From: Saprospira grandis
Lineage (GTDB): Bacteria; Bacteroidota; Bacteroidia; Chitinophagales; Saprospiraceae
Direction: 5' to 3'
DNA length: 64,000 nt
NCBI RefSeq assembly: GCF_027594745.1
Contig: NZ_CP110854.1
Location: forward strand, 2,807,501 to 2,871,500
Shown: piece by piece, positions 11,060-20,484 of the stretch
Layout of the letters: each line of letters opens with the position of its first letter
Position numbering within the stretch: position 1 is the first letter of the stretch
Made by a program: the position numbers and the translations under genes
Notes under the pieces: generated by a model
What the model was told of the DNA's origin: nothing
The model's database searches: none
The model's input: only the letters and a program-made list of their open reading frames with translations

Positions 11060-11067
11060 TATATTTG
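11060..11067 (+). promoter_or_regulatory. Possible -7 element (TATATTTG) upstream of pheT
   Basis: Exact TAnnTTTG match 53 bp before the pheT ATG. The only upstream TTTTG (11043-11047) is at 12 bp, too close for a standard -33 box, so this is tentative. Confidence 0.4.
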
Positions 11068-11120
11068 CGCCCAAATTCTATTGCAAAACCGCTCATCGAG
11101 CTGCAGAATATATACTAAAC

Positions 11121-13616
11121 ATGAAAATCTCACTTAACTGGTTGAAGCGTTACCTAAGCTGCGACCTATCTCTAGATAAAATTAGCGAAAGACTGACCGA
11201 TATTGGATTAGAAGTAGATGGAGTAGAAACCACGGAAACAATTCCAGGTAGTTTGCAAGGGCTAGTTGTTGGCTATGTAGAAAGCTGCGAAAAGCATCCG
11301 GATGCCGATAAACTTTCTCTTACTCAAGTGAATGTAGGAGCCGAAGAACTACTTCCCATTGTCTGCGGAGCACCCAATGTAGCCCAAGGGCAAAAAGTAG
11401 TTGTGGCCACTGTGGGGACCACCCTCTATCCCGAAAAAGGCGATGCCTTCAAAATTAAAAAAGGAAAAATCCGTGGTCAAGTTTCTATGGGCATGATCTG
11501 CGCCGAGGATGAAATTGGTCTAGGCCAATCTCATGCGGGCATTATGGTTTTGGACCAAGATGCGCCTGTTGGTAGCCCCATGGCGGATTATATCAACAGC
11601 CTTGGAGGCTATAAGGGCAAAAAAGCCGAAACCGACGCCCTCATTGAAATCGGTTTGACCCCCAACCGTTCAGATGCGACTAGCCACTATGGTGTTGCTT
11701 TTGACCTAGCTGCCGCCCTTAACTTTGAAGAGGAGGGAAGCGCCAAACTAGAACTACCTGCTGTAACAGACTTTGCCCTAGGTACCTCAAAATTGGCCAT
11801 GGGACTAGAGGTAAAAGCAACAGAAAAAGTGCTTCGCTATTCGGGCTTAGTCATTGAAGGAATAAAGGTTCAGGACTCTCCCGAATGGTTGCAGCAACAT
11901 CTTAAAGCCATTGGCATTCAGCCAACTAACAATATCGTAGATATTACCAATTTCGTTTTGCATGAAATGGGCCAGCCCTTGCATGCTTTTGATTACGATC
12001 AGATTAAAGGCGCGAAAATTCAACTAGACTGCCTAGCCGCCGATACGCCCTTTTTGGCCCTAGATGGCCAAGAATATTCATTGCGCGCCGAGGATCTCAT
12101 GATCTGTGATGCAGAAGGCCAAGCCCTTTGCATGGCTGGCGTTTATGGGGGAAAAGATTCTGGCGTGAGCGAAAAAACCGTAAACATCTTCTTGGAATCG
12201 GCTTGTTTTGATGCTCAAAGCATCCGCCAATCGAGCATGAAGCATAATTTGCGGACCGATGCCGCCACTCGCTTTGAGAAAGGCAGCGACCCCAATGCTA
12301 CTATCTATGCGCTTCAACGTGCCGCCCTTTTGATTAAAGAGTTGGCCGGTGGAGAATTTGGCAGCGAATTGATGGATTACTATCCTCAGCCCGTCGCCCG
12401 CCCAGAAGTAAAACTACGCTACAAGCGCCTTAATGGCTTGATTGGGGTAGAATTGCCCAAAGCCGAGGTCAAAAGAGTATTGGCCCTTCTAGATATGCCT
12501 ATTGTCTCTGAAGATGAAGAGCAACTCATTGTTGCCGTACCCACCAACAAGACCGATGTCTTGAGAGAAGTGGATATCATTGAGGAAATTCTCCGCATCT
12601 ATGGATTCAACAAGGTGCCCAACTCAGATAAAGTAGCTTATAATCTTAGCTTTCCCAAAAAGCCAGAGAGCCTAAAACTCCGCCATCGCTTGGCCGAAAA
12701 CCTAGCCGCCGCAGGCTATACCGAAATGATGGCCCTCTCGCTTTCTAAAAATAGCTATTACGAAACCCTCTACCCCATTGCTACAGAGCAATTGGTAGAA
12801 ATTCACAATACCTCTAATCAAGAGCTGAGCCTCATGCGCCCCTCTATGCTCATGGGCGGCCTAGAAGCCATTTTGCACAACCAAAATCGCCAACAAGATA
12901 ACCTCCGCTTTTTTGAGTTTGGCAAAACTTACCGCAGAGATGAACAAGGCGCTTTTGTAGAAACCGAACGCCTAGCTTTCTTCCTCACCGGAAAAAAACA
13001 AGAGGAAAGCTGGTTGCAGCCTCAAACCGAATTGAGCTACTACGACCTCAAAGCAGTGGTGGAAAATAGCCTAGCCAAATTGGGCATTGACCTCAACGCC
13101 CGCAATATCCAACAGCAAGTTATCGAGGATGAAAAACCTTGGGCCTACGCCCTCCAAGCCAATATTCGCCTAGGCAAAACCGCCGACGAACTATTGGTTA
13201 TGGGCCGAGTAGACCCCGAACTCCTCTATGAATTCGGCATCAAAAAACCCGTCTACTTTGCTAGCCTCAATTGGGAAACCCTCATGAAGGTAGTGGCCAA
13301 GAAAAAGGTCAAATATCAACCCATTAGCAAGTTCCCCGCTATGCGTAGAGACCTCGCTTTAGTCGTGGATAAGGCTGTTCGCTTTACTGAAATTGTAAAA
13401 ATTGCAGAAAAGCAGGCAAAAAAATGGCTAAAAGCTGTAAATTTATTCGATATTTATGAAAATGAAAGCCAACTCGGAGAAGGCAAAAAGTCTTATTCTG
13501 TTAGCTTCATTTTTCTAGATGAAAATAAAACCTTGAAAGATAAAGAGGTGGATAAGGTGATGCAACAGCTTATGCAGCAGTACGAAAAACAACTGCAAGC
13601 GCTCATTCGCCGCTAA
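11121..13616 (+). CDS. pheT: Phenylalanine--tRNA ligase beta subunit
   Basis: Beta chain (831 residues) of the alpha2-beta2 PheRS, which charges tRNA-Phe in the cytoplasm. Domain order is as expected: N-terminal tRNA-binding OB fold (about 40-155; HPDADKLSLTQVNVG), B3/B4 editing region (about 215-400), B5 (about 405-475), the catalytic-like core (about 490-700) and a C-terminal ferredoxin-like anticodon-binding domain (about 735-831; YQPISKFPAMRRDLALVVD). Full length for the family. pheS is not adjacent. It is followed at 19 bp by the ZapB-like and zapA genes, an order common in Bacteroidota. Confidence 0.97.
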   Translation: MKISLNWLKRYLSCDLSLDKISERLTDIGLEVDGVETTETIPGSLQGLVVGYVESCEKHPDADKLSLTQVNVGAEELLPIVCGAPNVAQGQKVVVATVGTTLYPEKGDAFKIKKGKIRGQVSMGMICAEDEIGLGQSHAGIMVLDQDAPVGSPMADYINSLGGYKGKKAETDALIEIGLTPNRSDATSHYGVAFDLAAALNFEEEGSAKLELPAVTDFALGTSKLAMGLEVKATEKVLRYSGLVIEGIKVQDSPEWLQQHLKAIGIQPTNNIVDITNFVLHEMGQPLHAFDYDQIKGAKIQLDCLAADTPFLALDGQEYSLRAEDLMICDAEGQALCMAGVYGGKDSGVSEKTVNIFLESACFDAQSIRQSSMKHNLRTDAATRFEKGSDPNATIYALQRAALLIKELAGGEFGSELMDYYPQPVARPEVKLRYKRLNGLIGVELPKAEVKRVLALLDMPIVSEDEEQLIVAVPTNKTDVLREVDIIEEILRIYGFNKVPNSDKVAYNLSFPKKPESLKLRHRLAENLAAAGYTEMMALSLSKNSYYETLYPIATEQLVEIHNTSNQELSLMRPSMLMGGLEAILHNQNRQQDNLRFFEFGKTYRRDEQGAFVETERLAFFLTGKKQEESWLQPQTELSYYDLKAVVENSLAKLGIDLNARNIQQQVIEDEKPWAYALQANIRLGKTADELLVMGRVDPELLYEFGIKKPVYFASLNWETLMKVVAKKKVKYQPISKFPAMRRDLALVVDKAVRFTEIVKIAEKQAKKWLKAVNLFDIYENESQLGEGKKSYSVSFIFLDENKTLKDKEVDKVMQQLMQQYEKQLQALIRR

Positions 13617-13635
13617 ACCTCCTAGCCTTATCATT

Positions 13636-13893
13636 ATGAGTCTTTTAGACGAGAAATTAAGCGAAGTTCTACAAAAAGTTCAGCTCTTGTTGCAAGAAAA
13701 CCAATTGCAAAAACAAGAGCTGCAGCGCCTTCGTCTACAAAACGAAGAACTTCGGGCCCAACAAGACCAACTGCAAGAAAAATTGCAGGCCCAATCGGCC
13801 CAAAATGCTGCCCAACAACAACTTCAATCACAGGTTTCGAAATATATAGAGGATATTGATTCTGCCATTGAATGGCTGAAAGCACTCGATTAA
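13636..13893 (+). CDS. Small coiled-coil protein, ZapB-like
   Basis: Protein of 85 residues, almost entirely a Gln/Leu/Glu-rich coiled coil (about 5-70) with a short conserved-looking tail. It ends 3 bp before zapA, so the two are translated together. Small coiled-coil proteins at this place in Bacteroidota are thought to act with ZapA at the division ring; that role is inferred from neighbourhood and shape, not from sequence identity with ZapB. Confidence 0.75.
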   Translation: MSLLDEKLSEVLQKVQLLLQENQLQKQELQRLRLQNEELRAQQDQLQEKLQAQSAQNAAQQQLQSQVSKYIEDIDSAIEWLKALD

Positions 13894-13896
13894 ACT

Positions 13897-14196
13897 ATGT
13901 CGAAAGAAAATCTCCATAGCATCAAAGTAGAAATAGCCGGACGTAGCTACCCGCTTTTTGTAACCGACAAAGAGCGAGAGGCCGTCCTGTTGCTCGGAGA
14001 AAAAATTAACGAAGAGATTAACGATCTGCATGCTCGCTATGCCAATAGCCTAGTTAAACAGGATATTATGGCCATGCTATTACTTACCTACGGCAAAAAA
14101 ATGCAAGAATTAGAAGAAAGTACTAGCCTGCCCTCCATAGAAGATAAAATCAATCAACTCCAAAATCTTTTATCCGAAATCCCCCTTGAAGATTAA
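13897..14196 (+). CDS. zapA: Cell division protein ZapA
   Basis: Protein of 99 residues with the ZapA layout: a small N-terminal beta/alpha domain beginning with IKVEIAGRSYPLFV, then a C-terminal helix for the antiparallel coiled coil. ZapA crosslinks FtsZ filaments at the septum. It sits between the ZapB-like gene and rny, which is a typical Bacteroidota arrangement. Confidence 0.88.
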   Translation: MSKENLHSIKVEIAGRSYPLFVTDKEREAVLLLGEKINEEINDLHARYANSLVKQDIMAMLLLTYGKKMQELEESTSLPSIEDKINQLQNLLSEIPLED

Positions 14197-14245
14197 GCAC
14201 TTTTTGTAAAATTTCCCTTGTCTAAAAGTTTGTACCGCATTTTGT

Positions 14246-14261
14246 TGCCCAGCTCGCTGGG
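14246..14261 (+). promoter_or_regulatory. Hairpin in the zapA-rny spacer
   Basis: Perfect 7-bp inverted repeat gcccagc TC gctgggc in the 105-bp spacer between zapA and rny. No T-run follows directly, so it may be a weak terminator, a processing site or a 5'-UTR structure of rny. Confidence 0.45.
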
Positions 14262-14301
14262 CCCTACATACTTTTACTATTCTTTTTAAATTATAACGAC
14301 A

Positions 14302-15939
14302 ATGGAAATCATCATAGCCCTTTTGGGCCTTGCCATCGGTTCCGGCCTAGGGTACTACCTCGGTACTAAGGTCCTGAACAAAACGGTGCGCGACAAAGAA
14401 GAGGACCTGGAATCTAGAATCCAAGATATCCTCCAACAAGCTAAAGATAAAAAAGCCGAGGCCGAAGCCGACGCCCGCCAAGCCGCTTCCAAAATTATTG
14501 AGGACGCTAAACGCAATGGCGAAAATATTAAACGCAAGAAAATTAAAGAGGCTAAAGATCTCTACAATAAAAAGAAATCTGAATTTGATGCCAAGGCTAA
14601 CCGCCGAGACCAACAACTGAAAAATGCCGAGAATAAGGCTAAGGAAAAAGAAAATCAACTCCGCCAAGAAGAAGGAAAACTTAAAAAGGAGGCCGAGACA
14701 AATGCTCAACTCCGCCAACAACTAGAACAGAAAATTCAAGATACTACCGCCAAAGCAGAAGCTATGGCCCAGCAAGAAGAACAGTTCCGATTTGCACTCG
14801 AAAAAGTCGCCAAAATGTCGGCCCAAGAAGCTAAAGAAGAACTGATCAAAAATATGCGCGATAAGGCCGAATCCGAAGCTATCGCCCTGGTGAAAGACCG
14901 TATCGAAGAAGCTAAGTTAACCGCTAATAAGGAAGCCAAAAAGATTGTGATCCAAACCATTCAAAGAATGGCCGCAGAACACACAATCGAAAATACCGTT
15001 TCTGTCTTCCACCTCGATTCAGATGACCTCAAAGGCCAAATTATCGGTAGAGAAGGCCGAAATATCCGTACCCTAGAAGCCGCTACCGGCGTAGAGGTGA
15101 TCGTAGACGATACCCCCGAAGCCATCATTATCTCTAGCTTCGACCCCGTCCGCCGTGAGGTTTGCCGCCTCTCTTTACAACGACTCGTTGCCGACGGACG
15201 TATCCACCCCGCTCGCATCGAAGAAGTAGTGGCCAAAACACGCAAGCAAATCGAAGAGCAGATTATGGAAATCGGTCAACGTACCGTAATTGACCTCAAT
15301 ATCCACGGTATGCAACCCCAACTTATTCGTATGGTGGGCCGCATGCGCTTCCGCTCTTCTTATGGCCAAAACCTACTCAAACACTCTATCGAAACCGCTA
15401 AGCTTTGCGCTACTATGGCCGCCGAATTAGGCCTCTCTCCCCGAGAAGTCAAAATGGCCAAAAGAGCCGGACTCCTACACGATATCGGAAAAGTATCTGA
15501 GGAGGAAACCGAACTCTCGCACGCTATCCTCGGTATGAAGCTTTGCGAAAAACATGGCGAAAAAGCGCCCGTGATTAACGCCGTTGGTGCCCACCACGAT
15601 GAGGTCGAAATGAAGTTTATTATCTCGCCCATTATCCAAGCTTGTGATGCCATTTCTGGGGCCCGCCCTGGCGCCCGCCGAGAAATTCTCGAAAGCTATA
15701 TCCAACGAATCAACGAACTGGAACAACGCGCGCTCTCTTATGATGGCGTCCAAAAAGTTTATGCTATGCAAGCCGGCCGCGAACTCCGCGTGATCGTAGA
15801 AGCCGATAAGGTGAGCGACCAAAAAGCCGACGAACTGTCTTTCCTCATCTCTCAGCAGATCCAAAACGAAATGCAGTACCCCGGCCAAATTAAAATTACG
15901 GTGATCCGTGAAAAACGTGCCGTGGCTTTCGCCCGCTAA
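14302..15939 (+). CDS. rny: Ribonuclease Y
   Basis: Membrane-anchored endoribonuclease of 545 residues that starts mRNA decay. One N-terminal transmembrane helix (about 3-20), a long charged coiled coil (about 28-220), a KH RNA-binding domain (about 235-300; GQIIGREGRNIRTLE) and an HD metal-dependent phosphohydrolase domain (about 355-450), with the metal ligands in LLHDIGK and GAHHDE. Length and order match the family. The gene closes the pheT-zapA cluster and is followed by a strong terminator. Confidence 0.96.
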   Translation: MEIIIALLGLAIGSGLGYYLGTKVLNKTVRDKEEDLESRIQDILQQAKDKKAEAEADARQAASKIIEDAKRNGENIKRKKIKEAKDLYNKKKSEFDAKANRRDQQLKNAENKAKEKENQLRQEEGKLKKEAETNAQLRQQLEQKIQDTTAKAEAMAQQEEQFRFALEKVAKMSAQEAKEELIKNMRDKAESEAIALVKDRIEEAKLTANKEAKKIVIQTIQRMAAEHTIENTVSVFHLDSDDLKGQIIGREGRNIRTLEAATGVEVIVDDTPEAIIISSFDPVRREVCRLSLQRLVADGRIHPARIEEVVAKTRKQIEEQIMEIGQRTVIDLNIHGMQPQLIRMVGRMRFRSSYGQNLLKHSIETAKLCATMAAELGLSPREVKMAKRAGLLHDIGKVSEEETELSHAILGMKLCEKHGEKAPVINAVGAHHDEVEMKFIISPIIQACDAISGARPGARREILESYIQRINELEQRALSYDGVQKVYAMQAGRELRVIVEADKVSDQKADELSFLISQQIQNEMQYPGQIKITVIREKRAVAFAR

Positions 15940-15959
15940 TAAGTAGCTTTTGCTATATC

Positions 15960-15992
15960 GCCCCTCCGCATTTTGTGGAGGGGCTTTTTTTT
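15960..15992 (+). terminator. Terminator after rny
   Basis: Stem gcccctccgca / tgtggaggggc (11 bp, one G-U pair), 3-nt loop, then eight T. Strong intrinsic terminator. Confidence 0.9.
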
Positions 15993-16002
15993 GCCTTTTT
16001 TT

Positions 16003-16137
16003 GGGGCCCGCGGCCAGCTCGGCAAAGCCGAGCTGGCCGCCGCTATGCTGCGCCGCTCGCAGGTCTGCTCGGCCCTGCAGCCGCCTGCGGCGGCTTGGGT
16101 CTGGCCCTGCGGGCCACGGCTGCGCAGCGCTGGGCCG
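16003..16137 (+). repeat. Modular hairpin element, copy 5
   Basis: Begins with the ggggcccgcggcc end module (stem cagctcgg / ccgagctg) and continues with ggccgccgctatgctgcg and the core gcaggtctgctcggccctgc. The variable stem is agccgcc TGC ggcggct. It lies in the 680-bp gene-free stretch after rny. Confidence 0.8.
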
Positions 16138-16330
16138 CTCATCTTTTGTACTTTCTCTATAGGCTCTGCTTCGGCCCCCTTGGCCCAAAAGCCAATTTTA
16201 TAGGCCTGTGCATCAGAAGAAAGCATAGAGGGCTGCCCCCCGCTTAATGTTAGGAGCAATTTCTCCCCCTATACAGCTCATCGCAAGGCAGAAGCAAGGG
16301 AGGGCTAGGGCTAATCTCCTGGACCAAGAG

Positions 16331-16489
16331 CAGGCGGCGAAGCCGCCTGCAAAGGGCCGAAGGCCCAAGGCTGAGGGGCTGTAGCAGGGCCGCCAAAGGC
16401 GGCAGACCAAAGCGGCTTTTGCCGCTGCAGGGCCGAGCAAACCTGCGAGCTGCGCAATGGCCCGACCCGCCCAAAGGGCGGGGCAGCCC
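16331..16489 (-). repeat. Modular hairpin element, copy 6
   Basis: Second element in the rny / lamin-tail gap, in opposite orientation to copy 5. Core gggccgagcaaacctgcgagctgcg; variable stem agcggc TTTT gccgct; end module cccgcccaaagggcggggcagccc. Between the two copies (16138-16330) and after the second (16490-16619) I see no gene or clear signal. Confidence 0.8.
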
Positions 16490-16619
16490 AAAAAAAACAA
16501 CTGCAGAATCTCCCTCTCCCAAAATTATCGCCCGCTTTAACCTCTAGTTAATAGTAGCTTAGTATCTTGAGTTCACTATCTTAGTCAAAATCACAAGCAC
16601 CCACCATAAAATAATTGCG

Positions 16620-19600
16620 ATGAAAAAACTTCTCCTCGGCCTCCTGCTCTTGCCTCTCGGCCTAGCCAGCCAAAGCCTTACCGACGATTTTAGCGATGGC
16701 GACTTTACTAGCAATCCTAGCTGGACCGGTGATCAAGCCCAATATACCATCAATGCTAACAATGAATTAGCGATTAATGACCTCGGCAATACTGGCAATA
16801 GCAGCCTGTATGTGGGCGCCAATATGCAAGATAGTACCGTTTGGGAGTTCCTGATAAAAACAAACCTGACAACCTCTGGACCCTCTAGCTCTAATAAGGT
16901 ACGCGTCTATCTCCAAATTGATCAAGCCGATGTTAACGCTAACCTCAATGGCTACTATCTGGAGTTTGGCGAAAGTGGCAGCAATGACGCCCTAGAGCTT
17001 TACCGAATTACAAACGGCTCTTCCTCTAGCCTGATCCGAGGAACAGATGGCCAAATGGCCGGCCCTAGCCATAATGTCCGTGTCCGCATTAGCCGAGATA
17101 ATGCCGGCAACTGGGAGCTAAGCGCCGATTATAGCGGAGGTACTAACTTCGTCTCGGAAGGAACCACCCAAGATAATAGCCATAATGCAGGCAGCTTCTT
17201 TGCTATCCGCACGTATTATTCTTCTACCCAAGGCGACCGCTTTTCCTATGACGATATTTCAATTTCGCCCCTTTTTGTGGACCAACAAGCGCCCAGCCTG
17301 CTCTCGGCCTCTGCCGCCTCAGCAACTACTGTAGCAGTGCTTTTTGATGAGGCCCTAGACCCCACAACAGCCAATAATGCCGCTAACTATAGCCTGAATA
17401 ATGGCCTGACCGTCTCCGCTGCTCAACTCGATGCCCAAAACCCCAATCAGGTGAACCTGACGGTAAGCAGCATGCAGTCGCAAACGAGCTATCAGCTAAG
17501 CGTGAATAATGTGGAGGACCTATCGGGTAATGCCCTGAGCAACCAAAGCACTACCTTTACTTATGTTCAGTTGGTCACCCCCGCTTATCAAGATCTCATC
17601 TTTAATGAACTGATGATCGATCCCTCTCCCGTAGTCAATTTACCCGAAGCCGAGTTTATCGAAATCTATAACCGAGGCACAGGAGCCGTGGATCTCAGCA
17701 ATTATGAGCTGATCCACCGCAGCGCTAGCAGCGGTACCGAAACTAGCCGCAACCTAGCCAATTATATCCTCTTGCCCAATGAATACCTGATCCTGCACAA
17801 TGATGCGGCCTATACAACGGCTAGCAATCAACAGCAAATAGCAGGCTTTCCCTCTCTAAATAATACCAGCGCCTACCTGCTGCTCAAAACGCCCGCTGGC
17901 CAATTGGTCGATAGCATTTTGTATAGCAACGATTGGTACCAAGATGATAATAAAGATGCCGGCGGCTGGACCCTAGAGCTAATCAATCCCAATTTGGTCT
18001 GTAAAGGCGGCAATAACTGGATCGCCTCCAATGATCTTAATGGCGGAACCCCAGGCGCCCCCAATTCGGTCCTAGACAATACCGTAGATACTACAGCCCC
18101 AGTCATTCTTCAAGCCCGTCAGGCTTCTGTGAATCAAGCGGTTTTGGTCTTCGATGATATTTTAGATGCCCTAGCGGCCACGGATATCGCTAACTATAGT
18201 ATAGATAATGGCCTGAATGTCGTTTTTGCCCAGCTCTTGGACCAATATACCGTTGAGCTGACCTTTAATAGCAATATGCAAAGCCAAAATACCTATAGCA
18301 TTACAGCCAATAATGTGGGCGACTGTGTAGGCAATCTGGCCAATAGAACGGCTAGCTTTGTCTATTATGAAGTGGAAGCTGCCGAACATTATGATATCCT
18401 AATCAACGAAATCTTGGCCGATGCCTCTCCCTCCGTAGGCTTGCCAGAACTCGAGTTTGTAGAGCTTTATAACCGCTCCAATAAGTATATCAATCTCCTT
18501 AATTATCGCTTTAGCGATGGGACAAGTAGCCGAGATGCCGTCTTTCCCTTCTATATCTTGGCCCCCGGCGAATATCTCATCATTAGCGGAGAAGAACAGG
18601 GCCAGTCTTATAGCAGTTTTGGCCCAACAATCACATTCACGAGCTTTCCAGACCTCAACGCTGGGGGAGAGCTCATTAGCCTGAGTGCCGCAAACGGAAA
18701 TATTATTGATGCCGTAGACTTTAGCTCCGACTGGTATAGCGAAAGCAGCAAGGCCGATGGTGGCTGGACCCTCGAACGCATCAATCCTAACCGCCCCTGC
18801 GAGGGCGCTAGCAACTGGATGGGCTCTATCGCTCAACCGCCTAATTATGCTACGGTTGGGGGAACGCCCGGACAAGAAAATTCGGTCTACCAAGATAATC
18901 CCGACCAATTCGCTCCCGACCTTATCCGCGCCTATCCTTTTGGGGCCAGTATTGCCGCCAATGGCGATAGCATCCGCCTCTTTTTCTCCGAGGCTTTGGA
19001 TGATAGCACGGCCGTTAACTTGGCCAACTTTAGTCTGGATAATGGCCTGATGGTCCAAGAGGCCTATCTGGAAGCCCCCAATTACAATACTTTGGTCATT
19101 GTTACCGATCAAGGACTAAGCGCTAATACGATTTATACCATTAGCCTAACCAATGGCCTGACCGATTGCGTAGGCAACCCCATTGGCCTGATCAATAGTA
19201 CCCAGTTTGCCCTGCCCCAAAGCATTGCCGCTGGCGATCTCCAACTTAATGAGGTCCTTTTCAATCCCGCTACGGGCGGTAGCGATTTTGTAGAAATCTA
19301 TAACGCCTCGGAGAAGGTGCTCAACCTAGGCGACCTCTGGATTGCCAACACCACCGAAGAAAGTACTTTGCTGGATGATGCCAATCGAGTAGTGGGCAAT
19401 TTGCTCATTTTCCCTGGCAGTTATGCGGTACTCACTGAGGGAGCCGCCGCTCTGGCCCGCCAATATGCCCGCCCAGTAGGCCAACCCACTCCCGATTTAA
19501 GCAAGATGCTCGAAACAGACCTGCCTGCTTATAATGATGATGAAGGAACGGTTTTAATCTATAGCGTGACGAATAATCAGGCGGTCTTTGTGGACCAATT

Positions 19601-20099
19601 TGATTATTCTGAGGATTTCCATAATGAATTGCTCGATGAGGTGGATGGCGTTTCTCTAGAACGCATCGATCTAAATGCGCCTACCAACGATCCTAATAAC
19701 TGGCATTCGGCTGCGCAGGCCGCTAGCTTTGCCACCCCAACTTATGAGAATAGTAGCGCTTTGCGCAATGAGGTCTTGGGCCAAGAATTACTAGAGTTGC
19801 CCAATACCACCTTCTCGCCTGATGGCGACGGCTTTGAGGATTTTCTATTGATTAACTATAGTTTGCCCGCTCCCGATTATGTGGCAGAGGTGGCCGTCTA
19901 TGATGCAAATGGCCGCTTTATTAAGCAGTTGGTGCAAAGCGAAAGCCTCTTGCAAGAGGGCTTTTTGCAATGGGATGGCAGCAATGAAGCCGGCGAAAAG
20001 GCCCTGGTGGGTCCCTATATCATTCTGGCCAAGTTGGTTTCTCCCTCTGGAGACACAAAAGTGGAAAAGAAGACTTGTGTGCTGGCCGCCAAGTTTTAA
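16620..20099 (+). CDS. Secreted multidomain protein with three lamin-tail domains
   Basis: Protein of 1159 residues with a signal peptide (about 1-17, MKKLLLGLLLLPLGLASQ). Then come a concanavalin/LamG-like beta region (about 18-215) and three rounds of bacterial Ig-like domain plus lamin-tail (LTD) domain; LTD signatures include LIFNELMIDPSP (about 325), ILINEILADASP (about 597) and LQLNEVLFNPATGGSDFVEIY (shortened here; about 872). The C-terminus (about 1060-1159) begins FSPDGDGFEDFLLINY and resembles a FlgD-type Ig fold. LTDs are found in large extracellular proteins, often with nucleases or adhesins; no enzyme domain is visible, so an adhesin or matrix role is likely. The C-terminus may serve type IX secretion, but it is not the canonical type A form. 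Confidence 0.85.
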   Translation: MKKLLLGLLLLPLGLASQSLTDDFSDGDFTSNPSWTGDQAQYTINANNELAINDLGNTGNSSLYVGANMQDSTVWEFLIKTNLTTSGPSSSNKVRVYLQIDQADVNANLNGYYLEFGESGSNDALELYRITNGSSSSLIRGTDGQMAGPSHNVRVRISRDNAGNWELSADYSGGTNFVSEGTTQDNSHNAGSFFAIRTYYSSTQGDRFSYDDISISPLFVDQQAPSLLSASAASATTVAVLFDEALDPTTANNAANYSLNNGLTVSAAQLDAQNPNQVNLTVSSMQSQTSYQLSVNNVEDLSGNALSNQSTTFTYVQLVTPAYQDLIFNELMIDPSPVVNLPEAEFIEIYNRGTGAVDLSNYELIHRSASSGTETSRNLANYILLPNEYLILHNDAAYTTASNQQQIAGFPSLNNTSAYLLLKTPAGQLVDSILYSNDWYQDDNKDAGGWTLELINPNLVCKGGNNWIASNDLNGGTPGAPNSVLDNTVDTTAPVILQARQASVNQAVLVFDDILDALAATDIANYSIDNGLNVVFAQLLDQYTVELTFNSNMQSQNTYSITANNVGDCVGNLANRTASFVYYEVEAAEHYDILINEILADASPSVGLPELEFVELYNRSNKYINLLNYRFSDGTSSRDAVFPFYILAPGEYLIISGEEQGQSYSSFGPTITFTSFPDLNAGGELISLSAANGNIIDAVDFSSDWYSESSKADGGWTLERINPNRPCEGASNWMGSIAQPPNYATVGGTPGQENSVYQDNPDQFAPDLIRAYPFGASIAANGDSIRLFFSEALDDSTAVNLANFSLDNGLMVQEAYLEAPNYNTLVIVTDQGLSANTIYTISLTNGLTDCVGNPIGLINSTQFALPQSIAAGDLQLNEVLFNPATGGSDFVEIYNASEKVLNLGDLWIANTTEESTLLDDANRVVGNLLIFPGSYAVLTEGAAALARQYARPVGQPTPDLSKMLETDLPAYNDDEGTVLIYSVTNNQAVFVDQFDYSEDFHNELLDEVDGVSLERIDLNAPTNDPNNWHSAAQAASFATPTYENSSALRNEVLGQELLELPNTTFSPDGDGFEDFLLINYSLPAPDYVAEVAVYDANGRFIKQLVQSESLLQEGFLQWDGSNEAGEKALVGPYIILAKLVSPSGDTKVEKKTCVLAAKF

Positions 20100-20138
20100 T
20101 CCCTAAGCAAAACGAGCCGTTTAGGCGCTAGTTTTAGA

Positions 20139-20179
20139 TAAGCAATTAGTCATTTCGATGGCTAGTTGCTTATTTTTTT
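20139..20179 (+). terminator. Terminator after the lamin-tail gene
   Basis: Stem taagcaattagtcat / atggctagttgctta (15 bp, two G-U pairs) with a ttcg tetraloop, then seven T. Confidence 0.88.
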
Positions 20180-20325
20180 GGGGCCCGCGGCCGACTAGGC
20201 TTCGCCTAGGTCGGCCGCCGCTATGCTGCGGGGCTCGCAGGTCTGCTCGGCCCTGCGCTTTTTTTCGCTTTGCTCAAAAAAAGCTGGGTCTGGCCTTCGG
20301 CCACCCGCTCCGCAGCGCTGGGCCA
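20180..20325 (+). repeat. Modular hairpin element, copy 7
   Basis: The ggggcccgcggcc type, starting directly at the T-run of the preceding terminator. The core gcaggtctgctcggccctgc is intact. The variable stem is gctttttttc...aaaaaaagc, with an inner gctttgc. Confidence 0.8.
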
Positions 20326-20431
20326 ATGCCCGCCTGGCCCATAAAAAAAGGCTGGGCAAAAAATAGCCGATTTATGCTTATTGCTAAGGAGTAAAGCGGG
20401 CTGTACTGCCGTTTTGGAGCAAGCTGAAAAT

Positions 20432-20456
20432 AAAAATCCCCTCGCAAGGAGGGGAT
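20432..20456 (-). terminator. Terminator of the leftward 20485-21489 gene
   Basis: Stem atcccctc / gaggggat with a 5-nt loop. Read leftward it is followed by ttttatttt, so it terminates the gene ending at 20485. Confidence 0.75.
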
Positions 20457-20484
20457 AGTAAAAGTAATGATAAACGCCTGTTTG

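Noticed and set aside
14197..14301. 6S RNA gene after zapA, as in enterobacteria.
   Set aside because: The spacer is about 105 nt, too short for a 6S RNA of about 180 nt, and has only one small hairpin.
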